A stretch of 64,000 nucleotides of DNA from Parafrigoribacterium mesophilum (GCF_039652555.1 NZ_JBDJAF010000001.1:1-64000), one strand, 5' to 3'; positions 15,133-24,528 are shown, counted from the stretch's first letter. The notes: a model not told the origin generated them from the letters alone. Translations and numbers: made by a program.

Positions 15133-15819
15133 GTGCTGTCGATCGCCTTCGTGCCCGGGGTCACCCTGACCAAGTGGAGCAGAGCCTGGGACGAGCGCCA
15201 CCGGGGCGACCGGCTCCAGGTCACGCCCACCGACGATGCAGTCGCCGCCGTGCGGGAAGGGCGCGCCGACGTCGCCTTCGTCCGGTTGCCGGTCCCGCAG
15301 GAGGCACCCCCTGTTCTGGAGACGAACACAGCGCTGCCGGAATTCAACGTCATCCGGCTGTATCAAGAGGTTCCAGTCGCCGTACTGCCGAAGGAGCATC
15401 CGCTCGGGCAGGCGAACGGCATCCGTCGTGCCGAATTGGACGGCGACATCGTGCTCGAGGTGACGACAACGGTGAAAGACGCCGTCGAGTTGGTGGCCGC
15501 GGGCGCCGGCGTGCTGCTGGTACCGCAGTCGGTCGCGCGGCTCTACAACCGCAAGGATGTCGTGGCGGTGCCGATCACGGATGCGCCGGAGACCACAATC
15601 GCGCTCGTCTGGCTCGCGGAGGGCACCAGCGGGCCGACGAGCTCCGCCATCGACGAATTCGTCGGTATCGTGCGCGGGCGCGGCGTCAGGAGTTCCCGCG
15701 GCACGCCGACTCCGCCCGCTCCCCGGCCAACACAGTCGGCCACCAAGCAGAAGCCCGGCGCGCCCAGAAAGCGTCGTCCGCCCAGGCCCATGAGCGGCAA
15801 ACGACGGCGTACCTGGTAA
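15133..15819 (+). CDS. LysR-type substrate-binding domain protein lacking a helix-turn-helix
   Basis: This 228-residue protein matches only the effector-binding half of LysR regulators: FVPGVTLTKWSRAW, a VAAVREGRADVAFVRLP block, PVAVLPKEHPLG and VELVAAGAGVLLVPQS. The N-terminal winged helix is missing. The GTG start is supported by AAAGGAG six bases upstream, so the absence does not look like a mis-called start. The last 45 residues are Pro/Arg/Lys-rich (ending KRRRTW) and could bind nucleic acid. It lies divergently from the DUF5997 gene. It may sense a ligand for that partner, which is inference. Confidence 0.75.
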   Translation: MLSIAFVPGVTLTKWSRAWDERHRGDRLQVTPTDDAVAAVREGRADVAFVRLPVPQEAPPVLETNTALPEFNVIRLYQEVPVAVLPKEHPLGQANGIRRAELDGDIVLEVTTTVKDAVELVAAGAGVLLVPQSVARLYNRKDVVAVPITDAPETTIALVWLAEGTSGPTSSAIDEFVGIVRGRGVRSSRGTPTPPAPRPTQSATKQKPGAPRKRRPPRPMSGKRRRTW

Positions 15820-16722
15820 ATGGGACAATGGCGGGTGCCCACCTCCGCCCCACTCGCGCCACCGCTGCTCGGCCTGTTACTCGATGTCGACGGACCCATC
15901 GCCAGCCCCATCACGCGCACCATCGCCATCCCCAGCATCGTCACCGATCTGGTGACACTCGCGGCAGCCGGCGTGCCGATCGCCTTCATCACCGGCCGCA
16001 GCGACACTTTCCTGCGGGACCAGGTGGTGGCGCCGCTGTTGAACGCGGGGCTGTCACCGACGGCAGGGATGTTCGGGGTGTGTGAGAAGGGCGGCGTCTG
16101 GTTCCCGATCACCGCATCCGGGATGGGCGCGATCAGCATCGACGACAGCATCGCCGTGCCGCAGGATTACACCGACGACCTGCGCAACCTGGTCGCGAAC
16201 GGCTTCTCCGACACGATGTTCTTCGATGACACCAAACACGTCATGATCTCCATCGAGCAGCGCCGGGACGTGCCGCACGCCCGCTACGTCGCCGCGCAGC
16301 CGGCGATGAACGAGGCGGCCTTCGAACTGCTCGTGCGGCACGGCCTTGGCGCCCGGCTGGGCGATCGCGAGAGGGCGGATGCGGCGGGGCGGGTGCCGTT
16401 CCGGGTCGATCCGACCATCATCTCGACGGACGTGGAATCGGTGACCCTGGACAAAGACCGCGGCGCCGAACGTGCCCTGGCGTTCTTCTCCCAGGTGGGG
16501 CCGCTGCCGAAACGGTGGCGCTCGATGGGCGACTCGCGCAGCGACTATCTGATGGCCGACCACCTGTATGCGGCAGGCTTCGAAGTGGCGCACGTGGACG
16601 TGCGCCCGTCGGACGGCATCCTGGATCGACCGTATCGGGTGGTCGTGGAAGGCGACGCGATTCACGACGAAGCCGGGGCGGCGTTCCTGTCTCATTGGGT
16701 GGAGAAACTGGGCCTGCGGTAG
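15820..16722 (+). CDS. HAD-superfamily hydrolase
   Basis: This 300-residue protein has the HAD phosphatase pattern. The nucleophile motif is LLLDVDGPIAS near residue 20, motif II is AFITGRSD, a Lys region is VTLDKDRGAERAL and motif III/IV is MGDSRSDYLMAD. A C2-type cap lies between. The overall layout is like the Cof/trehalose-phosphatase group. The substrate is unknown. The ATG at 15820 directly follows the stop of the preceding gene (TAAATG); a GTG at 15835 is also possible. It probably forms a transcript with the LysR-domain gene. Confidence 0.75.
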   Translation: MGQWRVPTSAPLAPPLLGLLLDVDGPIASPITRTIAIPSIVTDLVTLAAAGVPIAFITGRSDTFLRDQVVAPLLNAGLSPTAGMFGVCEKGGVWFPITASGMGAISIDDSIAVPQDYTDDLRNLVANGFSDTMFFDDTKHVMISIEQRRDVPHARYVAAQPAMNEAAFELLVRHGLGARLGDRERADAAGRVPFRVDPTIISTDVESVTLDKDRGAERALAFFSQVGPLPKRWRSMGDSRSDYLMADHLYAAGFEVAHVDVRPSDGILDRPYRVVVEGDAIHDEAGAAFLSHWVEKLGLR

Positions 16723-16779
16723 CCATTCCGGGGCGAACACTCCTCGTCTGAGTGTGCGCTTGGAGTGTGTCAGTGGCAA

Positions 16780-16809
16780 TTGACATACTCGAAGCCGTGT
16801 TCGATCATA
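16780..16809 (+). promoter_or_regulatory. SOS promoter with LexA-type box
   Basis: TTGACA at 16780-16785 is a perfect -35. The palindrome TCGAAGCCGTGTTCGA at 16789-16804 matches the actinobacterial SOS box CGAAC-N4-GTTCG except at one half-site position. An AT-rich ATCATA follows at about the -10 position. The box sits between the promoter elements, so LexA would block the polymerase until DNA damage. The first ATG of the cassette is at 16815. Confidence 0.75.
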
Positions 16810-16814
16810 GACAG

Positions 16815-17555
16815 ATGTCTTCTCTCGCTACTGCTCCCGCCGGGGATGCCGTGCGCGAGCTGCAGGCGCGCATCCGGCAGATGCAATCCACGAAGCTGGA
16901 CAGCCGCAGCATCCCGACTCCGCCGGCGATCGGCGCGCTGCTGCCCGACGGTGCACTGCGGCAGGGTGCGGTGTATTCGCTCGGTCCTTCGGCGGCGTTG
17001 CTGATGGCTCTTCTCGCCGCGCCCTCCGTCGCCGGCTCCTGGTGCGGCATCGTGGGCATCCCGGAGTTCGGGATCGAGGCGGCGGAAGGGTTCGGCATTG
17101 ATCTCGACCGGCTCGTGTTGATCCCGCATCCCGGCGAGCACTGGCTCGGAGTCACCGCGGCCATCGCCGATGTGATGGGGGTGGTCGCCACCCGCCCGCC
17201 GGGCAGAACGAACGGTGCGGCCGCCGCCCGGCTGTCGGCTCGGCTGCGGCAGCGTGGCTGCACGCTGCTTGTGCTTGGTCCTTGGCCGCAGAGCGAGGCG
17301 ATGCTCACCCTTTCGGACAGCGACTGGACCGGGATCGGTTCCGGCTTCGGACACCTGACGGCCAGGCAGGCGACGGTGACGGTGACCGGCCGGGCCGCGC
17401 GGCCGCGCAGCGCCAGGGTGTGGCTGCCCGACCGGGACTTCAGGGTCGGTGCGGCGGTACCTCAGACGGTGCCGCCCGAGACGATGCCGCCCGAAGCTGG
17501 CGCAGTGCTGTCAGATGCCGGGCATCCGCGCTGGCCGCAGGAGGTGGCGGGATGA
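16815..17555 (+). CDS. imuA': ImuA'-like SOS mutasome accessory protein
   Basis: This 246-residue protein has a degenerate RecA-like fold. Recognisable segments are IPTPPAIGALLPDGALRQGAVYSLGPSAALLMALLA, here listed only to show the position of the lost Walker A, then GIPEFGIEAAEGFGIDLDRLVLIP. Actinobacterial ImuA' joins ImuB and the DnaE2 polymerase in damage-induced mutagenesis. The ATG at 16815 lies 10 bases after the SOS box. Its stop overlaps the imuB start by four bases (ATGA). Confidence 0.8.
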   Translation: MSSLATAPAGDAVRELQARIRQMQSTKLDSRSIPTPPAIGALLPDGALRQGAVYSLGPSAALLMALLAAPSVAGSWCGIVGIPEFGIEAAEGFGIDLDRLVLIPHPGEHWLGVTAAIADVMGVVATRPPGRTNGAAAARLSARLRQRGCTLLVLGPWPQSEAMLTLSDSDWTGIGSGFGHLTARQATVTVTGRAARPRSARVWLPDRDFRVGAAVPQTVPPETMPPEAGAVLSDAGHPRWPQEVAG

Positions 17556-19183
17556 TCACCAGGACCATGGTGCTGTGGTGCCCGGATTGGCCTATCATCG
17601 CTGCGGTTCGCGCGCACGACGTTCCCCAGGATGCCCCGATCGCGGTGATCGACCGCGGGCTGGTGTTCGCCTGCTCCGCCGCCGCCCGGCGGGAGGGGGT
17701 GAAGCGTGGGCTGCGGCTGCGGGAGGCACAGGCGCGCTGCCCGCAGTTGCTCGTGTTCGACTACGAGGCATCCGTAGACCATCGGTCGTTCGAGCCCATC
17801 GTGTCCGCCATTGAGGAGGTGGTGCCGTCCGTGCAACTGCTGCGCCCCGGCACCTGCGCCCTTCGCGCCAGGGGGCCGAGCCGCTATTACGGCTCGGAGG
17901 AGGAGGCCGCCCTGTGGTTGCTCGACGTGCTCGACGCGCAGCGGGTCCCCGGCGCCAGAGTCGGGGTGGCAGACGGGCCGTTCACCGCGGAGCGGGCCGC
18001 CCGCAGCACGCACGGCGTGCTGGGGGCGGGCACGAGAATCCGGATCGTTCCTGAGGGCCAGTCTGCGCAGTTTCTCGGCCCACTGCCCATCGGGTTGCTG
18101 GAGGATGGCCCCGGCGGGGTCGGATCGGGCAGGGACGGATCGGGCGGGCGCGGGCCACGTGGGCAACGGCGCGGTGACCAGGCTCCCGAGCTCGTCCCGC
18201 TGCTGCGCCGGCTGGGCGTGCATACCCTGGCCGACTTCGCCGCGCTGCCTGCCGGCGATGTGCTCGGCCGGTTCGGGGCGACGGGAGCACAACTGCACGC
18301 CCTCGCCGCCGGGTTGGACAGCCGGGCAGTGGTGCCGCGGGAACCGCCGGAGGAACTGGACTGCGTTGTCGAGTTCGAACCGGCCCTGGACCGCGTCGAT
18401 CAGGTGACCTTCGGCATCCGCGCGCCGGCCGGCCGGTTTCTCGAGAAGCTCACGGCGGCGAAGCTGGTCTGCACCGGCATCGCCGTGGAGATCGTGTCGC
18501 AGTCCGGGCGGGTCTCCCAGCGCAGCTGGTTGCATCCGCGGTCCTTCACCGCCGCCGACGTCGTCGACCGGGTGCGCTGGCAGTTGCAGGGCGCCGACCG
18601 CTCCGACAGCCCGTTGGACTGTGCGGTGATCCGGGTGCGGGTGACTCCTGAGAGCGTCGATGCCATCGGCAACCACGAGGAAGGGCTGTGGGGCGCCGGG
18701 CCGGATGAGCGCATCCACCACGCACTCTCACGGGTGCAGAGCATGCTCGGCCACGACGGGGTGCTCACCGCGGCGGTCGGCGGCGGCCGCACCGTCGCCG
18801 ACCGCCAGAACCTGGTGCCCTGGGGCGATCGGGGGCAGCTGACCCGGCCGGCGCCCCGGCCGTGGCCCGGCCATCTGCCCGCTCCTGCCCCGTCAACCGT
18901 GTTCGATGTGCCCCGCCCGGTGCACGTGCTCACCGCGGAGGGAACCGCGGTTCGGGTAGATGAGCGCGGAATCCTGTCCGCTCCACCGGCGCAGTTCTCG
19001 GATGCCGGACGACGGGCCAGGCAGGTGAGCGCGTGGGCGGGACCGTGGCCGGTCGACGAGCGGTGGTGGGATGCCGCCTCGGCACGCCGGGTGAACCGGT
19101 TCCAGCTCGTGGACGAGGAGGGCACCGGCTGGCTGCTCGTGCTCCAGGGCGAGAGCTGGTGGGCCGAAGCGAGGTACGACTAA
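17552..19183 (+). CDS. imuB: ImuB, Y-family polymerase-like mutasome adaptor
   Basis: This 543-residue protein has the DinB/UmuC Y-family fold. The first catalytic motif, normally with metal-binding Asp, reads VLWCPDWPIIAAV, and no intact SxDE motif is visible, so polymerase activity is probably lost, as in known ImuB proteins. It is expected to bridge the beta clamp and DnaE2. A Gly/Arg-rich insert near residues 187-210 looks like a flexible linker. A strong GGAGG ribosome-binding site precedes the ATG, which lies in the ImuA' stop. Its own stop overlaps the dnaE2 start (TAATG). Confidence 0.85.
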   Translation: MITRTMVLWCPDWPIIAAVRAHDVPQDAPIAVIDRGLVFACSAAARREGVKRGLRLREAQARCPQLLVFDYEASVDHRSFEPIVSAIEEVVPSVQLLRPGTCALRARGPSRYYGSEEEAALWLLDVLDAQRVPGARVGVADGPFTAERAARSTHGVLGAGTRIRIVPEGQSAQFLGPLPIGLLEDGPGGVGSGRDGSGGRGPRGQRRGDQAPELVPLLRRLGVHTLADFAALPAGDVLGRFGATGAQLHALAAGLDSRAVVPREPPEELDCVVEFEPALDRVDQVTFGIRAPAGRFLEKLTAAKLVCTGIAVEIVSQSGRVSQRSWLHPRSFTAADVVDRVRWQLQGADRSDSPLDCAVIRVRVTPESVDAIGNHEEGLWGAGPDERIHHALSRVQSMLGHDGVLTAAVGGGRTVADRQNLVPWGDRGQLTRPAPRPWPGHLPAPAPSTVFDVPRPVHVLTAEGTAVRVDERGILSAPPAQFSDAGRRARQVSAWAGPWPVDERWWDAASARRVNRFQLVDEEGTGWLLVLQGESWWAEARYD

Positions 19184-22100
19184 TGGGCTGGAACAATCCG
19201 CCGGTGCCCTGGGCGGAGTTCGAACGCAAGTTGTCCGGCGGCCGCCGCGCATCGGATGCGGCAGCGGAACATACGGCGGAACATACGGCACCGGAGCGCG
19301 TGCCGGCACCGAAGGTCGCCCGGATCCGTCAAGGCACCCCGGGGTCCGGCGCCGAGTCCGCCACGCGGCCGATGCCCTACGCCGAACTGCACGCGCACTC
19401 CAATTTCAGCTTCCTGGACGGTGCCTCCTCCCCCGAGGAACTGCTGCACGAATCGGCCCGGCTCGGCTTGCACGCCCTTGCGCTGACCGACCACGACGGC
19501 CTGTACGGCATCGTGCGGATGGCCGAAGCCGCCGAAAAATACGACATCGCCACGGTGTTCGGTGCCGAACTGTCGCTCGGCCTCGGTGCCCCGCAGAACG
19601 GTATCCCCGATCCGGAGGGCAGCCACCTCGTGGTGCTCGCCCGCGGTGAGGACGGCTACCACCGGCTCGCCGCCGCCCTCACCGCTGCGCAACTGGCCGG
19701 CGGCGAGAAGGGCCGCCCGCGTTACGACCTGGCGGAGCTGGCCGAACGCGCGGCCGGCCGGTGGAGTGTGCTGACCGGATGCCGCAAGGGCAGGGTGCGC
19801 CAGGCGCTCGGCGGCGGCCCGGATGGCGTCGGCTCCGCGGATGCCACCGGTTGCCAGCGGGCCGCCGAGCGTGAGGTGAGTCTGCTCGTCGACCTGTTCG
19901 GCGCCGACCGGGTGCTCGTCGAGTTGATCGACCAGGGGTACCCGCTGGATTCCGCCCACAACGACGCGCTGGCCGCTATCGCCGCCCGGCTGTCGCTGCC
20001 GACCGTCGCGACCGGCAACGTGCACTATGCCACTCCACGGGAACATCGCTTGGCGGGCGCGCTGTCCGCGGTGCGCGCCCGCCGCAGTCTGGACGACATG
20101 GACGGCTGGCTACCGGCATCCGGCTCCGCGCACCTGCGAAGCGGCGCGGAGATGGCCGCCAGGTTCGCGCGTTACCCCGGCGCCGTCGAGCGCACCGTGG
20201 AGGTGGCCGACGATCTCAGCTTCGGGTTGCGCGCCGCCCGCCCCGGGCTGCCCAAGCAGGAGGTGCCTGCCGGGCACACCCCGATGAGCTGGCTGCGCGA
20301 GTTGGTCTGGCGCGGCGCCGCGCTCAAGTACCCGAACCTGCCGGAGGCGGACCGAGCCCGCATTGAGCGGGAGCTTGAGGTGATCGAGGCGAAAGACTTC
20401 CCCGGCTACTTCCTCATCGTGTACGACATCGTGCGGTTCGCGCGGAGCCGCGGCATCCTCTGCCAGGGCCGCGGGTCGGCGGCGAACTCGGCGGTGTGTT
20501 ACCTGCTGGACATCACCGCCGTCGACTCGATCTTCTATCAGTTGCCGTTCGAGCGGTTCCTCTCCAGCATGCGTGAGGAGGAGCCGGACATCGACGTGGA
20601 CTTTGACTCGGACCGCCGGGAGGAGGTCATCCAGTACGTCTACACGAAGTACGGCAGGCAGAACGCCGCCCAGGTGGCCAACGTGATCACCTACCGGCCC
20701 AAGTTCGCCGTGCGGGACATGGCCAAGGCGCTCGGCTATTCCCCCGGCGCTCAGGATGCCTGGTCGAAACAGATCGAGCGCTGGGGCGCGCTCGGTGCGA
20801 ACGCCGACCACGACATCCCGCAGCCGGTGCTCGAGCTGGCCGATGAGGTGCTGAAGTTCCCCCGGCACCTGGGCATCCACTCCGGCGGCATGGTGCTCAC
20901 CGACCGGCCCGTCGGCGAAGTATGCCCGATCGAGCATGCACGGATGGACGGCCGCACCGTGTTGCAATGGGACAAGGAAGACTGCGCCTGGATGGGGCTG
21001 GTCAAGTTCGACCTGCTCGGCCTCGGCATGCTCGCCGCTCTGCAGTATTGCTTCGACCTGGTGCGCGAGCAGGTCGGCGAGACCTGGACCCTGGACACCC
21101 TGCCGCGCGAGGAGGCCGGCGTGTACGACATGCTCTGCCGAGCGGATTCGATCGGCGTGTTCCAGGTGGAGTCCCGCGCGCAGATGGGGGTGCTGCCCCG
21201 GCTGCAACCCCGCCGCTTCTACGACCTGGTGATCGAGATCGCGCTGGTGCGACCGGGGCCGATCCAGGGCGGGGCGGTGCATCCGTACGTGCGGCGCAAG
21301 CTGGGCAAGGAACCGGTCACCTACTTGCATCCTCTCCTGGAGCCGGTGCTGGAGCGCACCCTGGGGGTGCCGCTGTTCCAGGAGCAGCTCATGCAGGTGG
21401 CGATGGCGGTCGGCGGTTGCAGCGCCGAGGACGCCGACCTGCTGCGTCGGGCGATGGGGTCCAAGCGCGGTATCGAGCGGATCTCCTCACTGAAGGCGAA
21501 GCTCTACGCTGGCATGGCGGACAACGGCATCGTCGGGGATGTGGCCGATGAGATTTACGAGAAGATCGAGGCGTTCGCGAACTTCGGTTTCGCCGAGAGC
21601 CACTCGCTGAGCTTCGCGCTGCTGGTCTACGCCAGCTCCTGGCTGAAGCTGCACTACCCCGGCGCATTCCTGGCCGCGCTGCTGCGCGCCCAGCCGATGG
21701 GCTTCTACTCGCCGCAGTCGCTGGTGGCGGATGCCCGCAGGCACGGCGTCGAGGTGCGGCGCCCCGACATCCTCCACTCCGGCGTGGCCGCCGATCTTGA
21801 GCCGCTGGATGGGACGACCGCCTCCCGCACCGGCGCCTCCCCCACCGGTGCGGCGCGCTGCGTCGCCTTCGAGCAGCCTCCGGTGCCGCCGTTCGACCGC
21901 AGCATCCCACCCGACACGGCAGAGCACCGCCGCGACGGCGCGTTCGCAGTGCGACTCGGCCTGGACGCGGTGACCGGCATTGGCACCCCGCTGGCGCAGC
22001 GCATCGTCGCCGAGCGGGAGGCCGCCGGGGCCTTCCGCGACATGTCGGACCTGGTACGCCGCACCCTGCTGACCACGGCACAACTGGAGGCGTTGGCGAC

Positions 22101-22647
22101 CGCGGGCGCGTTCAACTCGTTCGGACTGTCCCGCCGGGAGGCGCTTTGGAACGCCGGCAACGCGGCTCAGGACCGGCCGGAGTACCTTCCGCACTCGTTT
22201 GTCGCCGTGCAGCCGCCGTTGTTTTCAATGCCGACCGAGTTGGAGGAGGTCGCCTCCGACCTGTGGGCGACGGGGATCTCGCCCACCGACCATCCGATCC
22301 GGCATGCCAGGGCTGCCCTGGCCGAGCGCGGGGTGCTCTCCTCGGCGCAGCTGGCCACCGCGGAGTCCGGTCGGCGCGTCGAGGTCGGTGGGATCGTCAC
22401 CCACCGGCAGCGGCCGGCCACCGCCAGCGGGATCACGTTCCTGAACCTTGAAGATGAAACCGGCCTCACCAACGTGATCTGCTCGGTCGGGGTGTGGAAC
22501 CGGTACCGCAGGGTGGCCAGGGATGCGCCGGCGCTGATCGTGCGCGGCAAACTCGAGCGGTCGACCGAGGGGGTCACGAACATCCTGGCCGACCGGTTCG
22601 AACCGCTGCCGCTCGTCACGCCGCACCGCTCCCGCGACTTCCGCTGA
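19183..22647 (+). CDS. dnaE2: error-prone DNA polymerase DnaE2
   Basis: This 1154-residue C-family polymerase has an N-terminal PHP domain (YAELHAHSNFSFLDG near residue 66) and a polymerase core with GRGSAANS. The catalytic PDIDVDF is near residues 468-474 (Asp 471 and 473), and an OB-fold region lies near the C-terminus. DnaE2 lacks proofreading and copies past lesions with ImuA' and ImuB. The start is set by TAATG overlap with imuB. A poorly conserved, Ser/Ala-rich stretch of about 40 residues precedes the PHP domain. The family is usually 1030-1150 residues, so this is full length. It converges with the helicase gene. Confidence 0.95.
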   Translation: MGWNNPPVPWAEFERKLSGGRRASDAAAEHTAEHTAPERVPAPKVARIRQGTPGSGAESATRPMPYAELHAHSNFSFLDGASSPEELLHESARLGLHALALTDHDGLYGIVRMAEAAEKYDIATVFGAELSLGLGAPQNGIPDPEGSHLVVLARGEDGYHRLAAALTAAQLAGGEKGRPRYDLAELAERAAGRWSVLTGCRKGRVRQALGGGPDGVGSADATGCQRAAEREVSLLVDLFGADRVLVELIDQGYPLDSAHNDALAAIAARLSLPTVATGNVHYATPREHRLAGALSAVRARRSLDDMDGWLPASGSAHLRSGAEMAARFARYPGAVERTVEVADDLSFGLRAARPGLPKQEVPAGHTPMSWLRELVWRGAALKYPNLPEADRARIERELEVIEAKDFPGYFLIVYDIVRFARSRGILCQGRGSAANSAVCYLLDITAVDSIFYQLPFERFLSSMREEEPDIDVDFDSDRREEVIQYVYTKYGRQNAAQVANVITYRPKFAVRDMAKALGYSPGAQDAWSKQIERWGALGANADHDIPQPVLELADEVLKFPRHLGIHSGGMVLTDRPVGEVCPIEHARMDGRTVLQWDKEDCAWMGLVKFDLLGLGMLAALQYCFDLVREQVGETWTLDTLPREEAGVYDMLCRADSIGVFQVESRAQMGVLPRLQPRRFYDLVIEIALVRPGPIQGGAVHPYVRRKLGKEPVTYLHPLLEPVLERTLGVPLFQEQLMQVAMAVGGCSAEDADLLRRAMGSKRGIERISSLKAKLYAGMADNGIVGDVADEIYEKIEAFANFGFAESHSLSFALLVYASSWLKLHYPGAFLAALLRAQPMGFYSPQSLVADARRHGVEVRRPDILHSGVAADLEPLDGTTASRTGASPTGAARCVAFEQPPVPPFDRSIPPDTAEHRRDGAFAVRLGLDAVTGIGTPLAQRIVAEREAAGAFRDMSDLVRRTLLTTAQLEALATAGAFNSFGLSRREALWNAGNAAQDRPEYLPHSFVAVQPPLFSMPTELEEVASDLWATGISPTDHPIRHARAALAERGVLSSAQLATAESGRRVEVGGIVTHRQRPATASGITFLNLEDETGLTNVICSVGVWNRYRRVARDAPALIVRGKLERSTEGVTNILADRFEPLPLVTPHRSRDFR

Positions 22648-22663
22648 CCCTCGACCTGCATTA

Positions 22664-22721
22664 GTTCCCGTTGCGGCTAGTTGTTCCCCGCGCACCGGGC
22701 ACAACTAGCCGGAACGGGAAC
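22664..22721. terminator. long perfect-arm palindrome between converging genes
   Basis: Arms of 21 bases at 22664-22684 and 22701-22721 pair at 20 of 21 positions (GTTCCCGTT...TAGTTGT against its complement) around a 16-base loop. It lies between the dnaE2 and helicase stops. It could be a bidirectional terminator. The even base composition and lack of a T tract also allow a dispersed palindromic element. Confidence 0.65.
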
Positions 22722-22740
22722 AATTGCCCGGATAGGAATG

Positions 22741-24528
22741 CTACGGATGCTTGCGCAGCAGATCGATGCGTGCCTGCAGTTGCGCCACGCTGGCCTGCGG
22801 CACCGCGGGGCCGCCGACCTTGCGGCGCAACTCTGCATGAATGAGCGCGTGCGGCTCGCCCGTGGCCCGGGCCCGGATGCGCACCAGCGAGTTGAGCAAG
22901 CTGCGCTGCTCCTTCAAGGTGCGGTACAACGGCACCGGTTCCGGCGCCGGCGTCTCCCCGCGCGCCTGCGCCAGACGGGCGCGTTCCGCGGCCCGGCGAC
23001 TCTGCCGGCTCTGCCGCGCCTGCAACAGCTCTCGCACCTGATCCGGCTCCAGCAGGCCGGGAATCCCGATGAAATCGAGCTCCTCCAGGCTGCCCACCTC
23101 CGCGCCGGCGCCGAACTCGGCCCCGTCGAACAGCACGCGCTCGAACGTCGCGGACGACTCGATCGCCTTGAAATCAAACTCGTACACACCCGGCGACGAC
23201 GGCTCCGGCTTGTTCGCCTCCACGACCAGCGCGTCGTCCAGCAGGTCAACCTGGCTCACTCGGTCCAGGGCGTGGTCGCGTTCGAGTTCGAGCGCCGACG
23301 CCAGCGCCGTCAGCGACGGCACGCTGGGCAGGAAGACGGATGCTGTTTCGCCACGGCGCCGAGCCCGCACATACCGGCCGATCGCCTGGGCGAAGAACAG
23401 CGGTGTGGACGCCGAGGTCGCGTAGACGCCCACGCCCAGCCGGGGAATATCGACGCCCTCGGACACCATCCGCACGGCGACCATCCAGCGTCGCTCGCTC
23501 TTCGCGAACGATTCGATCCGGCCGCTCGCCGCCTTCTCATCCGAGAGCACCAGAGTGGCCTGCTGTCCGGTGATCGACTGCAGCAGTTTTGCGTAGGCGC
23601 GCGCCGCGAAGTGGTCGGTCGCGATGACGAGACCCCCGGCATCCGGCACCGCACGCCGCACCTCGGTGAGACGCTGGTCGGCGGCCCGCAGCACCGCCGG
23701 CATCCAGTCCCCCTCCGGGTCCAGCGCGGTGCGCCAGGCCTGCGCCGTCACGTCTTTGGTGTCGCCCTCGCCCAGCCGTGCCTCCATTTCGTCGCCGGTG
23801 CGGGTGCGCCAGCGCATGGTACCCGCGTAAGTCATGAAGATGACCGGGCGCACGACGCCATCTCGCAAGGCCCGCCCGTAGCCGTAACTGTAGTCGGGGC
23901 GAGAGGTGCGGATGCCGTCCGCATCCTCCAGGTAGGTCACGAACGGGATGGGCGACGCATCGGAGCGGAACGGGGTTCCGGTGAGAGAGAGCCGGCGTTT
24001 CGCTGAGCCAAACGCCTCCCGGATGCCGTCGCCCCAGCTGAGTGCATCGCCGCCGTGGTGCACTTCGTCCAGGATGACCAGGGTGCGGGCGTCCTCCGAC
24101 AGCCTCCGGTGCAGAGCCGGACGCATGGCCACCTGCGCGTAGGTGACCGCGATGCCGTGGAAATGTCGTCCGTGTCGGACGTCGCTGTTCTTGAAGTTCG
24201 GATCGAGCCTCACGCCGACCCGGTGCGCGGCATCCGCCCACTGCCGCTTGAGATGCTCCGTCGGCGCGACCACCGTGATCCGGTCGATCGTGCGTCGCGC
24301 CAGCAGCTCGGTGACCAGCCGCAACGCGAACGTGGTCTTGCCGCTACCGGGAGTCGCGGCCACCAGAAAGTCGCGAGGCTCGTGTTCGAAATATGCCTCG
24401 AGTGCCTCTTTTTGCCAGGCCCGCAGCTTGTCCGCAGTGCCGCGTGCGGCGCGCTCCGGAAATGCAGGCGACAGGTGTTCCGCTGCCGCCGTGCCCACCG
24501 ACGGACCGAACGACAAGGGACTGCTCAC
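22741..24528 (-). CDS. SF2 DEAD/DEAH-box helicase
   Basis: This protein of about 595 residues has superfamily 2 motifs: Walker A ATPGSGKTT, motif Ib-like VVAPTEHLKRQW, DEVHHG box, motif III SLTGTPF and motif VI QAIGRYVRARR. It looks like the type III restriction/DEAD family helicases conserved in Actinobacteria as single genes. The DNA or RNA target is unknown. No methylase or nuclease partner lies next to it, so it is not a restriction system on this evidence. GTG 24528 was chosen (SSPLSFGPSVG start); an upstream GTG at 24582 would add 18 residues. Confidence 0.85.
   Translation of the reverse strand: MSSPLSFGPSVGTAAAEHLSPAFPERAARGTADKLRAWQKEALEAYFEHEPRDFLVAATPGSGKTTFALRLVTELLARRTIDRITVVAPTEHLKRQWADAAHRVGVRLDPNFKNSDVRHGRHFHGIAVTYAQVAMRPALHRRLSEDARTLVILDEVHHGGDALSWGDGIREAFGSAKRRLSLTGTPFRSDASPIPFVTYLEDADGIRTSRPDYSYGYGRALRDGVVRPVIFMTYAGTMRWRTRTGDEMEARLGEGDTKDVTAQAWRTALDPEGDWMPAVLRAADQRLTEVRRAVPDAGGLVIATDHFAARAYAKLLQSITGQQATLVLSDEKAASGRIESFAKSERRWMVAVRMVSEGVDIPRLGVGVYATSASTPLFFAQAIGRYVRARRRGETASVFLPSVPSLTALASALELERDHALDRVSQVDLLDDALVVEANKPEPSSPGVYEFDFKAIESSATFERVLFDGAEFGAGAEVGSLEELDFIGIPGLLEPDQVRELLQARQSRQSRRAAERARLAQARGETPAPEPVPLYRTLKEQRSLLNSLVRIRARATGEPHALIHAELRRKVGGPAVPQASVAQLQARIDLLRKHP

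Noticed and set aside
22681..24006. Long plus-strand frame opposite the helicase gene
   Set aside because: No domain, and the helicase motifs on the other strand are clear.
22741..24528. Helicase as part of a restriction or defence system
   Set aside because: No methylase, nuclease or other defence gene adjoins it; neighbours are housekeeping.
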